A stretch of DNA of 64,000 bases from Thermoplasmata archaeon (GCA_021846395.1 JAJZXB010000007.1:1-64000); one strand, 5' to 3'. Numbered from the stretch's first letter, positions 8,596 through 17,066 are shown. The notes: generated by a model not told the origin, from the sequence alone. Translations and numbers: made by a program.

Positions 8596-9384
8596 ATGGA
8601 AAAAATATTAATCATAGATGCTGGTGAAAGCACGGGATTCAGATTCATCAAGGAATTTTCAGGCAAATATGATTTAACATGGCTCGATCCCAGATCAAAC
8701 TTCTATGAGTTTATTGATAAAATAAACAATATGCCTGACGTATATGATTATGTGATCAATAATTTCGATATTTACTTTTTCAGCAAGAATCAGAATTTAA
8801 TAGACCTGAATTATAAGGTTCAGATTTTAATTGACAATATTTTCAGGCGTGCAAGAAAAATTTTAATTTCTTCACAATTTGTCTATAGCAGTTCAGAAAA
8901 AATGAAGGATGAGGCCTCTGATACAGATCCGGACACATACTATGGAAAAACAAAACTAAATGCGGAAAATGAAGTGAAAAAAACAGGTAATTACATAATT
9001 TTCAGGTCAGGCATGGCATATGGCAAATGCATGCATAACATATATACAGATATACTGGCTGCTATACGATCGGGAATTCCAATGAAACTCAATGCAAATG
9101 TGTATATTAATCCAACACTGAATCAAGATGAATCAACGGCAATAGAAAAAGCAATTCACGATACAGATAATGAAATATACAATACTGGCTCAGGAGACGG
9201 CATAACTATGTATGACTTTGGAAATTTAATTTACCGATCCATAAAATCTAAAAATTCCAATTTTATCAAAATTTACAATGATGTGCCCCTGAATTACAGG
9301 ATAAATTCAGGAAAAATATGCAATAGATACAATTTTAAATTCTCCAGCATAGGCGATATCAATTTTTTGACATTCTTAAGATAA
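8596..9384 (+). CDS. NAD(P)-dependent epimerase/reductase-like protein (extended SDR, RmlD-like)
   Basis: Reads as a small extended short-chain dehydrogenase of the RmlD / sugar-nucleotide type. A Ser-Ser core after a beta strand (ILISSQFVYSSSEK) is followed by the catalytic pair in YYGKTKLNAENEV (YxxxK). The usual TDP-sugar family segment IIFRSGMAYG comes next. The N-terminal nucleotide-binding loop is degenerate (IIDAGESTGFRFIKEF instead of GxxGxxG), so cofactor binding is uncertain. Length is 262 residues. Substrate unknown; dTDP-4-dehydrorhamnose reductase activity is only a family guess. The gene is followed on the same strand by an unrecognised gene 40 bases on. Confidence 0.7.
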   Translation: MEKILIIDAGESTGFRFIKEFSGKYDLTWLDPRSNFYEFIDKINNMPDVYDYVINNFDIYFFSKNQNLIDLNYKVQILIDNIFRRARKILISSQFVYSSSEKMKDEASDTDPDTYYGKTKLNAENEVKKTGNYIIFRSGMAYGKCMHNIYTDILAAIRSGIPMKLNANVYINPTLNQDESTAIEKAIHDTDNEIYNTGSGDGITMYDFGNLIYRSIKSKNSNFIKIYNDVPLNYRINSGKICNRYNFKFSSIGDINFLTFLR

Positions 9385-9423
9385 TAAACAAATAATTTAA
9401 AAGTATGATACATATAATGTTTT

Positions 9424-9969
9424 ATGAAAGTTATATCCTCAATTGGAAATATGCATGGTGAGATTTCAGGTTATAATTATGAAAAGTTTAGGGGAATTGT
9501 AGATGGATATGGCAATAAAAACATATTCATAACATATCTTTCAGAGGAAAAATATAAAAATAACAAAAATTCATATAAGGAAATACATAGCCTTGAAGGG
9601 AAATATAATTTATTTTTCAACGGTATTGATTTCAATTATTATTCCTCGCTTCGGGAAAAATACAGCATAAAGGCAATAGATGCTGAGACCATAACCAAAA
9701 AAAATTTATTGGACATGCTTGATTCCATAACAAAATCCTATCTTGAAGGTTTCTGGAAAGATGAAAATGCAATAAATTCGGAATTAACCGACAATGTGTT
9801 CAGGGCAAAGCACAAATTCATACTTTCACTGAATCCCGAATATGAAGAAAAATACTGGATTCCATTGCATGAGGAAATATATGATAATTTAAAAAAATAC
9901 AATAAAAATTTTATTATTCTCTCTGACGTTGAAAGCTCATTTTTTTTCAGGGAAAAAATTAATATGTAA
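9424..9969 (+). CDS. Uncharacterised protein, 181 residues
   Basis: No family is recognised. The protein has no clear signal peptide or membrane helix, is rich in Tyr, Asn, Lys and Glu, and contains a conserved-looking start (MKVISSIGNMHGEISGYNYEKF). It follows the epimerase-like gene closely and may be co-transcribed. Its last 11 bases overlap the 3' end of the convergent ribbon-helix-helix gene. The codon usage and AT-rich third positions match its neighbours, which supports a real gene. Confidence 0.6.
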   Translation: MKVISSIGNMHGEISGYNYEKFRGIVDGYGNKNIFITYLSEEKYKNNKNSYKEIHSLEGKYNLFFNGIDFNYYSSLREKYSIKAIDAETITKKNLLDMLDSITKSYLEGFWKDENAINSELTDNVFRAKHKFILSLNPEYEEKYWIPLHEEIYDNLKKYNKNFIILSDVESSFFFREKINM

Positions 9970-10447
9970 CAATTTTGTCAATAAAATTGCTTCTCAACAG
10001 TAATTTAGCCTTGCTTAATGTTGCGGGAATCCTGACAACTTTCACGTTTATCATAGATAGCACATATTCTGAAAACTGATCATTATCTACATCTGAAAAA
10101 GTAAGTGTTTCTATATTTCTGAAAACGATTTTCTTTCCGATTTCTTCAAGATCATCACCTGATATTTCAAGTTCCTTTATGTTCTCAACATACTGTGATG
10201 ACCCCTCTTTCAGACCTTTCATAAAGCTTTCCGATATATGCCTTGCACTGTCAATAGACCCGACAAATGATCTGTATGCTTCATCTGTTAACTGTCCTAT
10301 TGTTTTTCCAGTTTCATTTGACACTTTCTGAACTTTCTTGTACAGATCAGCGCTTACGCCTTTGATGGATATGGTTCTCCTTACCACTGTATCCTTTTCG
10401 TCTTCACTATTCTCTTCGTTATTTTCAAACTCTTTTTTTTCTGTCAT
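9959..10447 (-). CDS. Ribbon-helix-helix DNA-binding protein with C-terminal domain
   Basis: After an acidic, low-complexity N-terminus (residues 1-20) comes RRTISIKGVSADLYKKVQKV, then TGKTIGQLTDEAYRSFV. This matches the beta strand plus two helices of MetJ/Arc-type (RHH) regulators. The remaining 95 residues (EISGDDLEEIGKKIVFRNIE and onward) are an unassigned domain, perhaps for ligand binding or oligomerisation. Two TTTACC direct repeats flank a TATA-like stretch just upstream of the start, as expected for autoregulation (inference). It lies downstream of the DUF1805 gene on the same strand and converges with the 9424-9969 gene. Confidence 0.65.
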   Translation of the reverse strand: MTEKKEFENNEENSEDEKDTVVRRTISIKGVSADLYKKVQKVSNETGKTIGQLTDEAYRSFVGSIDSARHISESFMKGLKEGSSQYVENIKELEISGDDLEEIGKKIVFRNIETLTFSDVDNDQFSEYVLSMINVKVVRIPATLSKAKLLLRSNFIDKIVTY

Positions 10448-10503
10448 AGTTATCTATGATATATTATTTACCGGTATATAAGATTATTGGTTTACCATAT
10501 TAC

Positions 10504-10791
10504 CTATAATCTATCGATAATATCTATGATTTTGTCGCCAGGTTTTATTCCCAACTCCTGAGCCCTTCTGGAACATGAATTTACTTCAGTGTTCAGAACA
10601 TCATTGACATCATTTACACCTGCAACTCTCACTGCAATATCCCCAAGTGTGTTTGCGGCTTCCATATTCAGGTATCCACACATAATATACCCCGTGCTTC
10701 CTTTGAGTATAATCAATGGAGCATTTTCTCCAAGTTTCATATTAACATATTTATATTTTTTATCTTTTATAATTACTTCCTGAGATATCAT
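10504..10791 (-). CDS. DUF1805 family protein
   Basis: Small 95-residue protein matching the DUF1805 (YunC-like) family by eye. Family features are APLIILKGSTGYIMCGYLNM, then the segment LGDIAVRVAGVNDVNDVLN and the C-terminal ELGIKPGDK. Members occur widely in archaea and some bacilli; biochemical function is unknown to me. It is divergent from RNase Z (10860), with a short AT-rich spacer of about 70 bases holding both promoters. Confidence 0.8.
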   Translation of the reverse strand: MISQEVIIKDKKYKYVNMKLGENAPLIILKGSTGYIMCGYLNMEAANTLGDIAVRVAGVNDVNDVLNTEVNSCSRRAQELGIKPGDKIIDIIDRL

Positions 10792-10859
10792 GATAATATA
10801 TTGGGATTAGATATAATTAATTTATTAAATATAATATATTAATTTACGATAATGTTATT

Positions 10860-11798
10860 ATGGCATCAAACATTAAGATTACTTTTCTTGGAACTGGCGG
10901 ATCCGTCCCCAAGCCTGGAAGAGGTCTCCCCGCACTTGCAATACACATTGATGAAGTACTGAATATTTTTGATTGCGGTGAAGGAACACAAAAACAGTTA
11001 ATGAAAAGCGAGGTATCCTTTATGGATATTAGCAATATTTTTATAAGCCATTTCCACGCCGACCATTTTCTTGGTTTGCCTGGACTTTTAGACACACTAT
11101 CATTCAGCGGAAGAACGGATGATCTGAATATTTATGGCCCCGAAGGTGCAATAAAATTTGTGAAAAAGATCACTGAACTTGGATACGGAAGGCTTAATTT
11201 TAACGTCAATATCCATGAGCTGGAGCCGGGGAAATCATACAATTTTAAAAAATTTTATATAAAAACATTGAAGGCAAATCATCCAGTCCCATCACTATCC
11301 TATTCCATTGAGGAAATGGACATTATCAAAATAGATAAAAATCTTGTAGATAAAATCAAATTTCCAGTTTACAAGCTTGAGGAACTGAGAAACAATGGTG
11401 AATTGACAATCAATGATAAAAAATATTCAATAAACGATGTCGCAATGGGAATAAAAAAGGGAAGAAAAATTGTATATTCCGGAGATACCCGACCCTCAGA
11501 ATCCATGATCGAGTTTTCAAAAAATGCTGACGTTTTAATCCATGATACAACAATGGATTCATCAATGGAGCCAATGGTGAACCAATATGGGCATACTTCG
11601 GCAAGGCAGGCTGCAATAATTGCAAAGAAGGCAAATGTAAAAAAATTGTTTTTATTTCATTACAGCCAGAGATTTACCGATCTGGGCATATTATTGAACG
11701 ATGCAAAATCGGAGTTTAACAATTCCTTCTTGAGCCATGAACTGCTCTCATACGATGTTCCTAAAATAACAAAAATAATTAATTTAAGTTCTCGCTGA
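10860..11798 (+). CDS. rnz: Ribonuclease Z (tRNA 3' endonuclease)
   Basis: Metallo-beta-lactamase fold nuclease that cuts the 3' trailer from tRNA precursors. The N-terminus ITFLGTGGSVPKPGRGLPA is typical. The zinc-binding motif SHFHADHFLGLPGLL lies near residues 62-76, followed by the later ligands in KANHPVPSLSY, YSGDTRPSESM and the HTS segment YGHTSARQAA. The length of 312 residues matches the short, homodimeric RNase Z form. Its 3' end overlaps the convergent SRPBCC gene by 20 bases. Confidence 0.95.
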   Translation: MASNIKITFLGTGGSVPKPGRGLPALAIHIDEVLNIFDCGEGTQKQLMKSEVSFMDISNIFISHFHADHFLGLPGLLDTLSFSGRTDDLNIYGPEGAIKFVKKITELGYGRLNFNVNIHELEPGKSYNFKKFYIKTLKANHPVPSLSYSIEEMDIIKIDKNLVDKIKFPVYKLEELRNNGELTINDKKYSINDVAMGIKKGRKIVYSGDTRPSESMIEFSKNADVLIHDTTMDSSMEPMVNQYGHTSARQAAIIAKKANVKKLFLFHYSQRFTDLGILLNDAKSEFNNSFLSHELLSYDVPKITKIINLSSR

Positions 11799-12195
11799 AT
11801 TTTTTTATCCTATCAAGTGCATTTTCTGCTCCCGCTTCGAAATGATTTGTTAATTTAGGGGAAAATAACGCCAGCAGTGGTGATAATTTTATATTCCATT
11901 CAGTTGCCAATACTGTTTTACCATTTTTTTGGAATATGGAATTTTTTGTGAATCCTTTGAAGGGGCCACTCAAATAATTTTCTGTCAAACTATAATTTTC
12001 CCTGCTGGAAGCAAATGAAACCCACCCCTTTTGGGGAAAAGCAAATCTTACCATATATTCATTATCATTTATCTTATTTACTTCACGGGTCCCGTGCCAG
12101 AATTCTGGAATTTTGCTGATGTCAGAGATTATATTCCATATTTTCTCTATATCTGAGTTTATCTCAATTGTTTTTTTAAACCTTATTTGAACCAT
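11779..12195 (-). CDS. SRPBCC (START/Bet v1-like) family protein
   Basis: A 138-residue single-domain protein. The N-terminal strand-helix pattern IEINSDIEKIWNIISDISKIPEFWHG is characteristic of the SRPBCC superfamily (polyketide cyclase/dehydrase and coenzyme Q-binding relatives), which binds hydrophobic ligands in a deep pocket. The C-terminal long helix is HFEAGAENALDRIKKFSENL. No catalytic residues can be named, and the ligand is unknown. It lies just left of the IS4-superfamily insertion: its start at 12195 is about 30 bases from the transposon end. Confidence 0.75.
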   Translation of the reverse strand: MVQIRFKKTIEINSDIEKIWNIISDISKIPEFWHGTREVNKINDNEYMVRFAFPQKGWVSFASSRENYSLTENYLSGPFKGFTKNSIFQKNGKTVLATEWNIKLSPLLALFSPKLTNHFEAGAENALDRIKKFSENLN

Positions 12196-12224
12196 AAATA
12201 GCAGAATAAAAATTGGTATTTAAT

Positions 12225-13749
12225 CCTTAACTCTTCATTTTTTACGCAATATGTTTAAGTCAATATTGAGTTTCTCCACAATTTCTCTTGCCTTCTTTGG
12301 TATTTCACTTAATATTTCACTGTTTCCTGTAGTGTATATTTTTATCCTTGACAGTATCAACAATATGTCCTTTACACTGTATTTTCCATCTATAGCATTC
12401 AATATTTGAAAATGGAGGTACAGTGAGATCAGATTTAAGAACATGTATGAGAACAGCATATTGTCGTCACGCAAATATGACCTGTCCGCTTCAAGGTCAT
12501 TCTTCAAAACATTGAATGCATATTCAACGTATTCCCTTTCCTTGTATAACCTGTATATCTTTTCAGGATCATCTACAATATCAGAATACAGATATATCTT
12601 CCCAAAATTTACAGAATCATTATGAAATGACTTTTTGCTCTTCCTATTTTCCTTTACCCTTATTAAATAATCCTTTTCCTCTTCCATTTTGAGTATTGGG
12701 TCTTCATATGTATATATGTTATTTTTATATTTCCAGTACTTTACAGGCTTGCCATTATACAGGAATATGTTTAAAAACTCATCATCCTTAATTATCATTT
12801 TTGAATTCCTCCTTACAGGTATTATATATGATAAATGGCTTTTTTTAAGCATCTTGATATTGTTGGTGGGATAGAATCCCTTGTCTGCAACAATAATGCA
12901 TTTTTCTATATCTGCCATTTCTATAGTTTTTGACATTGCAGTTACATCCCTTACAGAGCCGGGAATTACCCTGATGAATGTGGGGAGCTTCCTTGATGAT
13001 GAGAATAACAGCATTATATTGACCTGCGGAATGTGCATATTGTGCGTATTATGGCCAGGCTCCAGCATTGATATGTTTGCTGACCTGGAGAATATTGCTG
13101 TAGAATCCATTAAAAGATATTCCCCCTTCAATGTCATCTCCTTCATTGCACTGTTGCATTTGTCATAGGAAAGTGATGAAACCATGGAGGACAGCGACCT
13201 TCCATTCATACTCTCATTTAGCCTGGTTAAATAGGTTTTTTCATACAGGTATTTGACTGATTTCATTGGAAGGGGATTTATATTCCTTAAAATAACATAT
13301 ATGATTATTTTACTGTACATATAAGGAAAATACTTCTTCAATACAGGTATTACTGTGTTTTCTGCAATGCCATATAACAGTGCAATATTCCCATATTCAT
13401 AATCTCCACTTATTTTAGAAATATCATCCTTCTTTACAATGCCATTTTTTGTTACAACACCCAGGTATTCAGGTGGAAGGCTTTTTGGCTTCCTGTTGAT
13501 TTTATCATAAACACACCTTGGATGGTATGCATAATAATTATTCCCAAACTGCCTTATCTGGACACCTTTTGTTTTATACCTGAGAACCCATTCAGGATAT
13601 TTATTATTCATATAATGTATATATACAACATATGAATATAAATGTTTTCATTATGCCATATACTTTCAAAATACTTGAAATACTATGCTGGTAATAAAAT
13701 TAAAAAATAATATACCAGGACATATTATGTAAAAAATGGAGAGTTAAGG
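12225..13749 (-). mobile_element. Complete IS4-superfamily insertion sequence with inverted repeats and target duplication
   Basis: The ends are near-perfect inverted repeats: left CCTTAACTCTTCATTTTTTA and, read on the other strand, right CCTTAACTCTCCATTTTTTA (one mismatch in 20). The direct repeat TTTAAT flanks both ends (12219-12224 and 13750-13755) and fits a 6-base target duplication. One transposase gene fills the element. The insertion lies only 12 bases past the apgM stop codon, so it probably did no coding damage. A 13-base match to its left end (CCTTAACTCTTCA) recurs at 16727, next to another transposase fragment. Confidence 0.85.
12235..13611 (-). CDS. DDE transposase, IS4 superfamily (IS1634-like)
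   Basis: 458-residue transposase that fills the element. The catalytic triad is readable: the first Asp in LLMDSTAIFS, the second in IIVADKGFYPTNNIKMLKK, and the Glu in the YKEREYVEYAFNVLKNDLEA block typical of this superfamily (Y-x2-R-x2-VE). The frame is uninterrupted, so the enzyme may be active. The start at 13611 (MNNKYPEWVLRYKTKG) is preceded by an AT-rich stretch with TATA-like sequence inside the right end of the element. Confidence 0.88.
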   Translation of the reverse strand: MNNKYPEWVLRYKTKGVQIRQFGNNYYAYHPRCVYDKINRKPKSLPPEYLGVVTKNGIVKKDDISKISGDYEYGNIALLYGIAENTVIPVLKKYFPYMYSKIIIYVILRNINPLPMKSVKYLYEKTYLTRLNESMNGRSLSSMVSSLSYDKCNSAMKEMTLKGEYLLMDSTAIFSRSANISMLEPGHNTHNMHIPQVNIMLLFSSSRKLPTFIRVIPGSVRDVTAMSKTIEMADIEKCIIVADKGFYPTNNIKMLKKSHLSYIIPVRRNSKMIIKDDEFLNIFLYNGKPVKYWKYKNNIYTYEDPILKMEEEKDYLIRVKENRKSKKSFHNDSVNFGKIYLYSDIVDDPEKIYRLYKEREYVEYAFNVLKNDLEADRSYLRDDNMLFSYMFLNLISLYLHFQILNAIDGKYSVKDILLILSRIKIYTTGNSEILSEIPKKAREIVEKLNIDLNILRKK

Positions 13750-13761
13750 TTTAATGGTTTA

Positions 13762-14970
13762 TTATGCCCCATATTTTTCGGCCCTTTCTGAATATGATAG
13801 AACTATCGGCATCAGGTCAGTACTTTTAATTTTATAAAATCCAGATGAAACGCCCAATTCATCAAAGGAGTTTACATAATCATATAATATACCTTCAGTT
13901 GAAAACAAAACTGGAACAGGGTCCCCTGTGTGGTCCCCATAACTGCACGGGGTACTGTGGTCTCCGGTGATCACAACAAGCGTATCACCGAGGATTTTTT
14001 TAAGTGGTTCCATAGCTCTGTCCACTCTTTCTATAACGGATTTTTTCAATTCAGGTTTTTTATCGTGGCCTGCGATGTCAGTACCCTTAATATTTACAAG
14101 GACAAATTCATAATTTTTTAAGCTTGATATGGCTGAATTAATAACATTCTCATAGTTTGTGTCGGTTCTGCCTGTCATGCCATCCACATTTATTATATCG
14201 AGGCCTGCAAGCTTTGCTATTCCCCTTATAAGCGGAGTTCCAGAAATACACGCAGCATTCATACCATATTTTTCACTGAAACTCGGCATTTCTGGTATTT
14301 TTCCGGCACCCCTTAACATTATTTCATTTGCTGGAAGTTCTCCCAGTTCAATTCTTTTTAAATTTACTGGATGCTCGTTCAATATTCTTCTTGAGCGTTC
14401 AATAAATTTATTTATCACGCTGGCTGTAAATTCCCCCTCTTTTTTCAATGGTTTTGTAAATAATGGCTCTGTATCAGTGTTATGTGGGTCGGTTTCGCTT
14501 ATTTTATCGGATAAATTTATTCCCCTCAATACAAGTGCAGCCCTGTGCTCAACGCCGGATTTTATTATAAACTCAACTCCATCTATGCTGGTTTCCAGCG
14601 ACTTTGACAATTCTGAAGTATCTTTTATCCTGCCCGCTCTTCTATCAACCAGTTTACCATCAACAACCGAACCAAAGTTTGCCCTGAAAGCGATATCTCC
14701 CGCTTCAAGGCCGATTCCCAGCCCCATTGCCTCAAATGGGCCTCTGCCAGTATAATATTTCTCAGGATCATATCCTAGTATTGACAGATGAGATGTATCG
14801 GAGCCACTCCTTATGCCAAATGATACTGGAGACATGAGGCCGGTGGCACCATTTGATGCCAGATAATCCAAATTTGGTTTGTATGCAGCCTGAAGTGCTG
14901 TTTTGCCATTCAATGAATTGTTAGGTCTATCACCAAGCCCGTCCATTATGATCAATAGAACTTTTTTCAT
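13762..14970 (-). CDS. apgM: 2,3-bisphosphoglycerate-independent phosphoglycerate mutase, archaeal type
   Basis: Interconverts 3- and 2-phosphoglycerate in glycolysis/gluconeogenesis. It belongs to the alkaline-phosphatase-like superfamily: metal site MDGLGDRP at the N-terminus, the catalytic Ser region in RSGSDTSHLSILGYDP, then GRGPFEAMGLG, the later metal ligands in GTDIAGHDKKPE and the C-terminal GDHSTPCSYGDHTGDPVP. The 402-residue length is that of the archaeal apgM group, shorter than bacterial iPGM. The IS4-superfamily element sits directly downstream. Confidence 0.95.
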   Translation of the reverse strand: MKKVLLIIMDGLGDRPNNSLNGKTALQAAYKPNLDYLASNGATGLMSPVSFGIRSGSDTSHLSILGYDPEKYYTGRGPFEAMGLGIGLEAGDIAFRANFGSVVDGKLVDRRAGRIKDTSELSKSLETSIDGVEFIIKSGVEHRAALVLRGINLSDKISETDPHNTDTEPLFTKPLKKEGEFTASVINKFIERSRRILNEHPVNLKRIELGELPANEIMLRGAGKIPEMPSFSEKYGMNAACISGTPLIRGIAKLAGLDIINVDGMTGRTDTNYENVINSAISSLKNYEFVLVNIKGTDIAGHDKKPELKKSVIERVDRAMEPLKKILGDTLVVITGDHSTPCSYGDHTGDPVPVLFSTEGILYDYVNSFDELGVSSGFYKIKSTDLMPIVLSYSERAEKYGA

Positions 14971-15295
14971 GATTGATAATTATGGCCATTAATTAATGTT
15001 TGCTATTGAAATGTGCAGTTTAAGGCTCCACCGTTTGAATATCTTTCCTCTTTTGCTTTGGATATGCGCTATCTGTATTTTTTGCCAAATTTTAACCAAA
15101 ATATTTATATTCATTAGTTATATTTTAAACTTCATTCTCACCTTTAGTTTTTTCAAAATAGCCCATGCCGAATGTTTTTTGTTGAAATCCCCACCTTCAT
15201 AATATATATCTGTTCTATGACACGATTTCCGTCCCTTTGTAAAAGATCTATTTTTATTGAAATATAGCCTTTGTGCCTGTTACGTTATAATTTAA
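14971..15295. other. Intergenic stretch without a supported gene
   Basis: Lies between apgM and the first tnpB remnant. The plus strand has a 68-codon frame (14996-15202) rich in Ile, Phe and Cys. The minus strand has a 52-codon open stretch without a start codon (ending at about 15119). Neither resembles a known family, and each shadows the other. The position downstream of a tnpB remnant suggests more decayed transposon DNA, but this is not demonstrable. Confidence 0.4.
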
Positions 15296-15583
15296 CTAAC
15301 TGTAACGTTTAAGTGTTATCATTTTTCCTACAGTCAAACTCTCTGGATGCAGCACATAATCCTTTATCCCGCCCTTGAATAATTTCTGTATTGCCTTTTT
15401 CATTATATTGTGTGATGCATTAACATCCGCATTTATCATGGCACCGTTGAATGATCTAAATATTCCCCTTGATATCCTATTTACTTTGTAGTTTTCATGT
15501 TGTTCTATAATTTCATTGTCAAGGAAGGAACATTTGCTTGTGTATGATTCTTTTATAATTATTGTATCTATTCCGTATTACTG
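15296..15583 (-). pseudogene. TnpB 3' remnant (IS1341-type), about 95 codons
   Basis: Translation of the minus strand is open from about 15583 to a stop at 15296, without a usable start codon. It reads ESYTSKCSFLDNE, then VNRISRGIFRSFNGAMINAD and VNASHNIMKKA. These are the C-terminal zinc-finger and catalytic-Asp blocks of the IS1341-type TnpB subfamily. A stop codon (TAA) interrupts the frame immediately upstream, so only the tail survives. It differs from the TnpB at the left edge of the window, showing that two TnpB lineages have been here. Confidence 0.75.
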
Positions 15584-15599
15584 TGGAATTTCTCACGAC

Positions 15600-15835
15600 G
15601 CTTCCGACTTAATTTAATGCTATGACACTATTGCTTGCTCGCACACCTATACGGTCCGAACTTTCGCTGGCGGTTACTCCCTCACCGGAGTTTGCATACA
15701 GACGATCACTCAATCGGCATGTCTGATTAGCTACTATGATTTTAGGTTCTTTCATAGATTGGTCTTCTCCCAATTGGTCTGGTGAAGTTTCAGGTTGCAC
15801 CCACCTATATGGAACTTTTCAGTATCGGTGAGAGA
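15600..15835 (-). ncRNA. GC-rich structured block, candidate IS605/TnpB right-end RNA or its remnant
   Basis: This block is visibly richer in G and C than all surrounding DNA, which in AT-rich archaea usually marks structured RNA. On the minus strand it contains short perfect stems such as ACTCC-GGTGAG-GGAGT and CAGAC...GTCTG. It also contains a 63-codon frame from a GTG (15609-15800) with no known domain. In IS605 elements such a GC-rich block spans the tnpB 3' end and the omega RNA. It sits directly upstream of the tnpB remnant in the same orientation. Identity is inferred, and other structured RNAs are possible. Confidence 0.35.
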
Positions 15836-15884
15836 AAATTAAATTACAATTCCAACAATCTATGCTCGGTATATAGTGTGAGAC

Positions 15885-16139
15885 AAAATTTATATATAGC
15901 TATATATTAGAAATGATTTAAAGCACGAAAGCCACTGGGCTTGTGATGTGGATAAAGTGCGAAAGTTTATATTGTTATACAGTATACATTTAGTGTACCT
16001 ATGGGGCGTAGGGAATATAAGCCTATGGACATAAAAACCTATACCTACATGATGGAATACCTGAACAATATTCCATGCGTGAAGGGAAGCTTTGTGGTTG
16101 ATATAGGAAGCTTCACGGCTTTAACGTGAGGTAGCTCAC
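15885..16139 (+). mobile_element. Internally deleted IS605-type element (MITE-like) ending in right-end copy 2
   Basis: The right part (15995-16139) is the second copy of the tnpB tail plus right end seen at 243-387. Only the last 44 codons of tnpB remain, still in frame to the TGA. The left part, before 15995, has palindromic DNA: a perfect 16-base palindrome ATATATAGCTATATAT and the hairpin AAGCC-ACTG-GGCTT. Such hairpins are expected in an IS605 left end. Together this looks like a palindrome-ended element that lost its genes and depends on a transposase supplied elsewhere. The exact left boundary is a guess. Confidence 0.5.
15995..16139 (+). repeat. IS200/IS605-type right end, copy 2 (orphan candidate omega RNA scaffold)
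   Basis: Matches 243-387 over its full length. The terminal hairpin here is GTGAG-GTAG-CTCAC (16126-16139), where copy 1 has TTCAC. The change turns a G-T(U) pair into G-C, so the stem is preserved. The sequences diverge immediately after it (TAATTGATG here against ATATGCTC in copy 1). A transcript running past 16139 would carry a different guide from copy 1 (inference from TnpB biology). Confidence 0.6.
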
Positions 16140-16279
16140 TAATTGATGTATAATGATGGATATCTTTACTTTCCATTTCTAACAAGTGGGAATCATAACA
16201 CTAATCCTTCAGAATATACTATAAGTATGATACCTCATTCATCTGTTTGACCTTCAGTGTCCCCACCGTGGTGATTTGG

Positions 16280-16717
16280 ATGGTAAATAAAAATTTAAAA
16301 AAAATTCGGATATATGGTGCCATTTCTTTAACTGTATTTATATTAGCATGTTTATTTTTAATTGATAGAATATTAACTATAGGTACCGGTTCCACTGAAA
16401 TTTCTCCTCAATATGATTTTTTAATAATAATTCTCCCCTCAATGATACTGATATATTTTGGAATTGATGTGTTATCATTTTTTAATTATTTATCTGTAAA
16501 AAGCAATAATACAAAAAATAAACAGAGTATCCTAAATTATGCATTTATACTTGCGATCAATTTTACAATTTTTATTGTATTCTCAACTACTATAACAGTT
16601 TTCTCTTATTATGAATGGATTTCACAGATTATTATTTTCATAATATCAATAACAATACCTATTCTCCTTTATCATAAAATCAATGTAATACAATCAAACC
16701 ACAAAGTTGATAAATAG
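16280..16717 (+). CDS. Uncharacterised membrane protein, four helices
   Basis: From the ATG at 16280 (MVNKNLKKIRIYG) the protein has 145 residues with four predicted membrane segments: ISLTVFILACLFLID, FLIIILPSMILIYFGIDVL, YAFILAINFTIFIVFSTTI and IIIFIISITIPILLYH. The frame also opens at a TTG at 16247, but the ATG fits the hydrophobicity pattern better. No family is recognised. It sits alone between transposon remnants, so it may be a passenger gene or a survivor of a disrupted neighbourhood. Confidence 0.5.
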   Translation: MVNKNLKKIRIYGAISLTVFILACLFLIDRILTIGTGSTEISPQYDFLIIILPSMILIYFGIDVLSFFNYLSVKSNNTKNKQSILNYAFILAINFTIFIVFSTTITVFSYYEWISQIIIFIISITIPILLYHKINVIQSNHKVDK

Positions 16718-16726
16718 GGTTAACAA

Positions 16727-17015
16727 CCTTAACTCTTCAGGCATCTTTTATAGGGAATATTTTTTTATGAGTTCTGATCCCCATATTCTCCAATATTATT
16801 GACCCGATGGCCAGTTAAATAAGATTCACAAAGAGAATACCCCTTGGCATTTCCCTTGTTATGGACTTTAAGGGATTCTTTAAAGAGAGAGGTTTTTGAT
16901 GATAGGAAGAGTTTCTCAACAGAATCATGCTTCCTGTACCTTTCAAAGATATTAATTGAATCATTCAGATTTTTATCCATGATAAAATACTGAATAGATA
17001 TAGGTTCATCATCAT
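16727..17015 (-). pseudogene. C-terminal fragment of an IS4-superfamily transposase
   Basis: The minus-strand frame carries IFERYRKHDSVEKLFLSSK followed by LKVHNKGNAKGY. This fits the Y-x2-R-x-x-VEK-x-F...LRVH block around the catalytic Glu of IS4/IS1634-type transposases. Upstream of the ATG at 16980 the frame stays open to about 17015 (NPHLNYDDEPISIQYF), then no transposase N-terminus is found. Just beyond its 3' end, 16727-16740 contains CCTTAACTCTTCA, identical to the first 13 bases of the intact element at 12225. It is therefore the tail and end of a related but different element. Confidence 0.55.
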
Positions 17016-17066
17016 AGTTTAAATGAGGGTTAGGAATAAAAGATATATTATTTATTATAGGACAAC

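Noticed and set aside
14159-14755. 198-codon plus-strand frame inside apgM
   Set aside because: Antisense shadow of a conserved enzyme; hydrophobic, Ser/Pro-rich translation without a family.
14996-15202. 68-codon plus-strand frame, possible small membrane protein
   Set aside because: No family and no clear ribosome binding site; the opposite strand is also open over part of it, so neither is convincing.
15892-15920. Palindrome ATATATAGCTATATAT as a replication origin element
   Set aside because: Single copy, no Orc1/Cdc6 gene or repeated origin boxes nearby; better explained as part of a transposon end.
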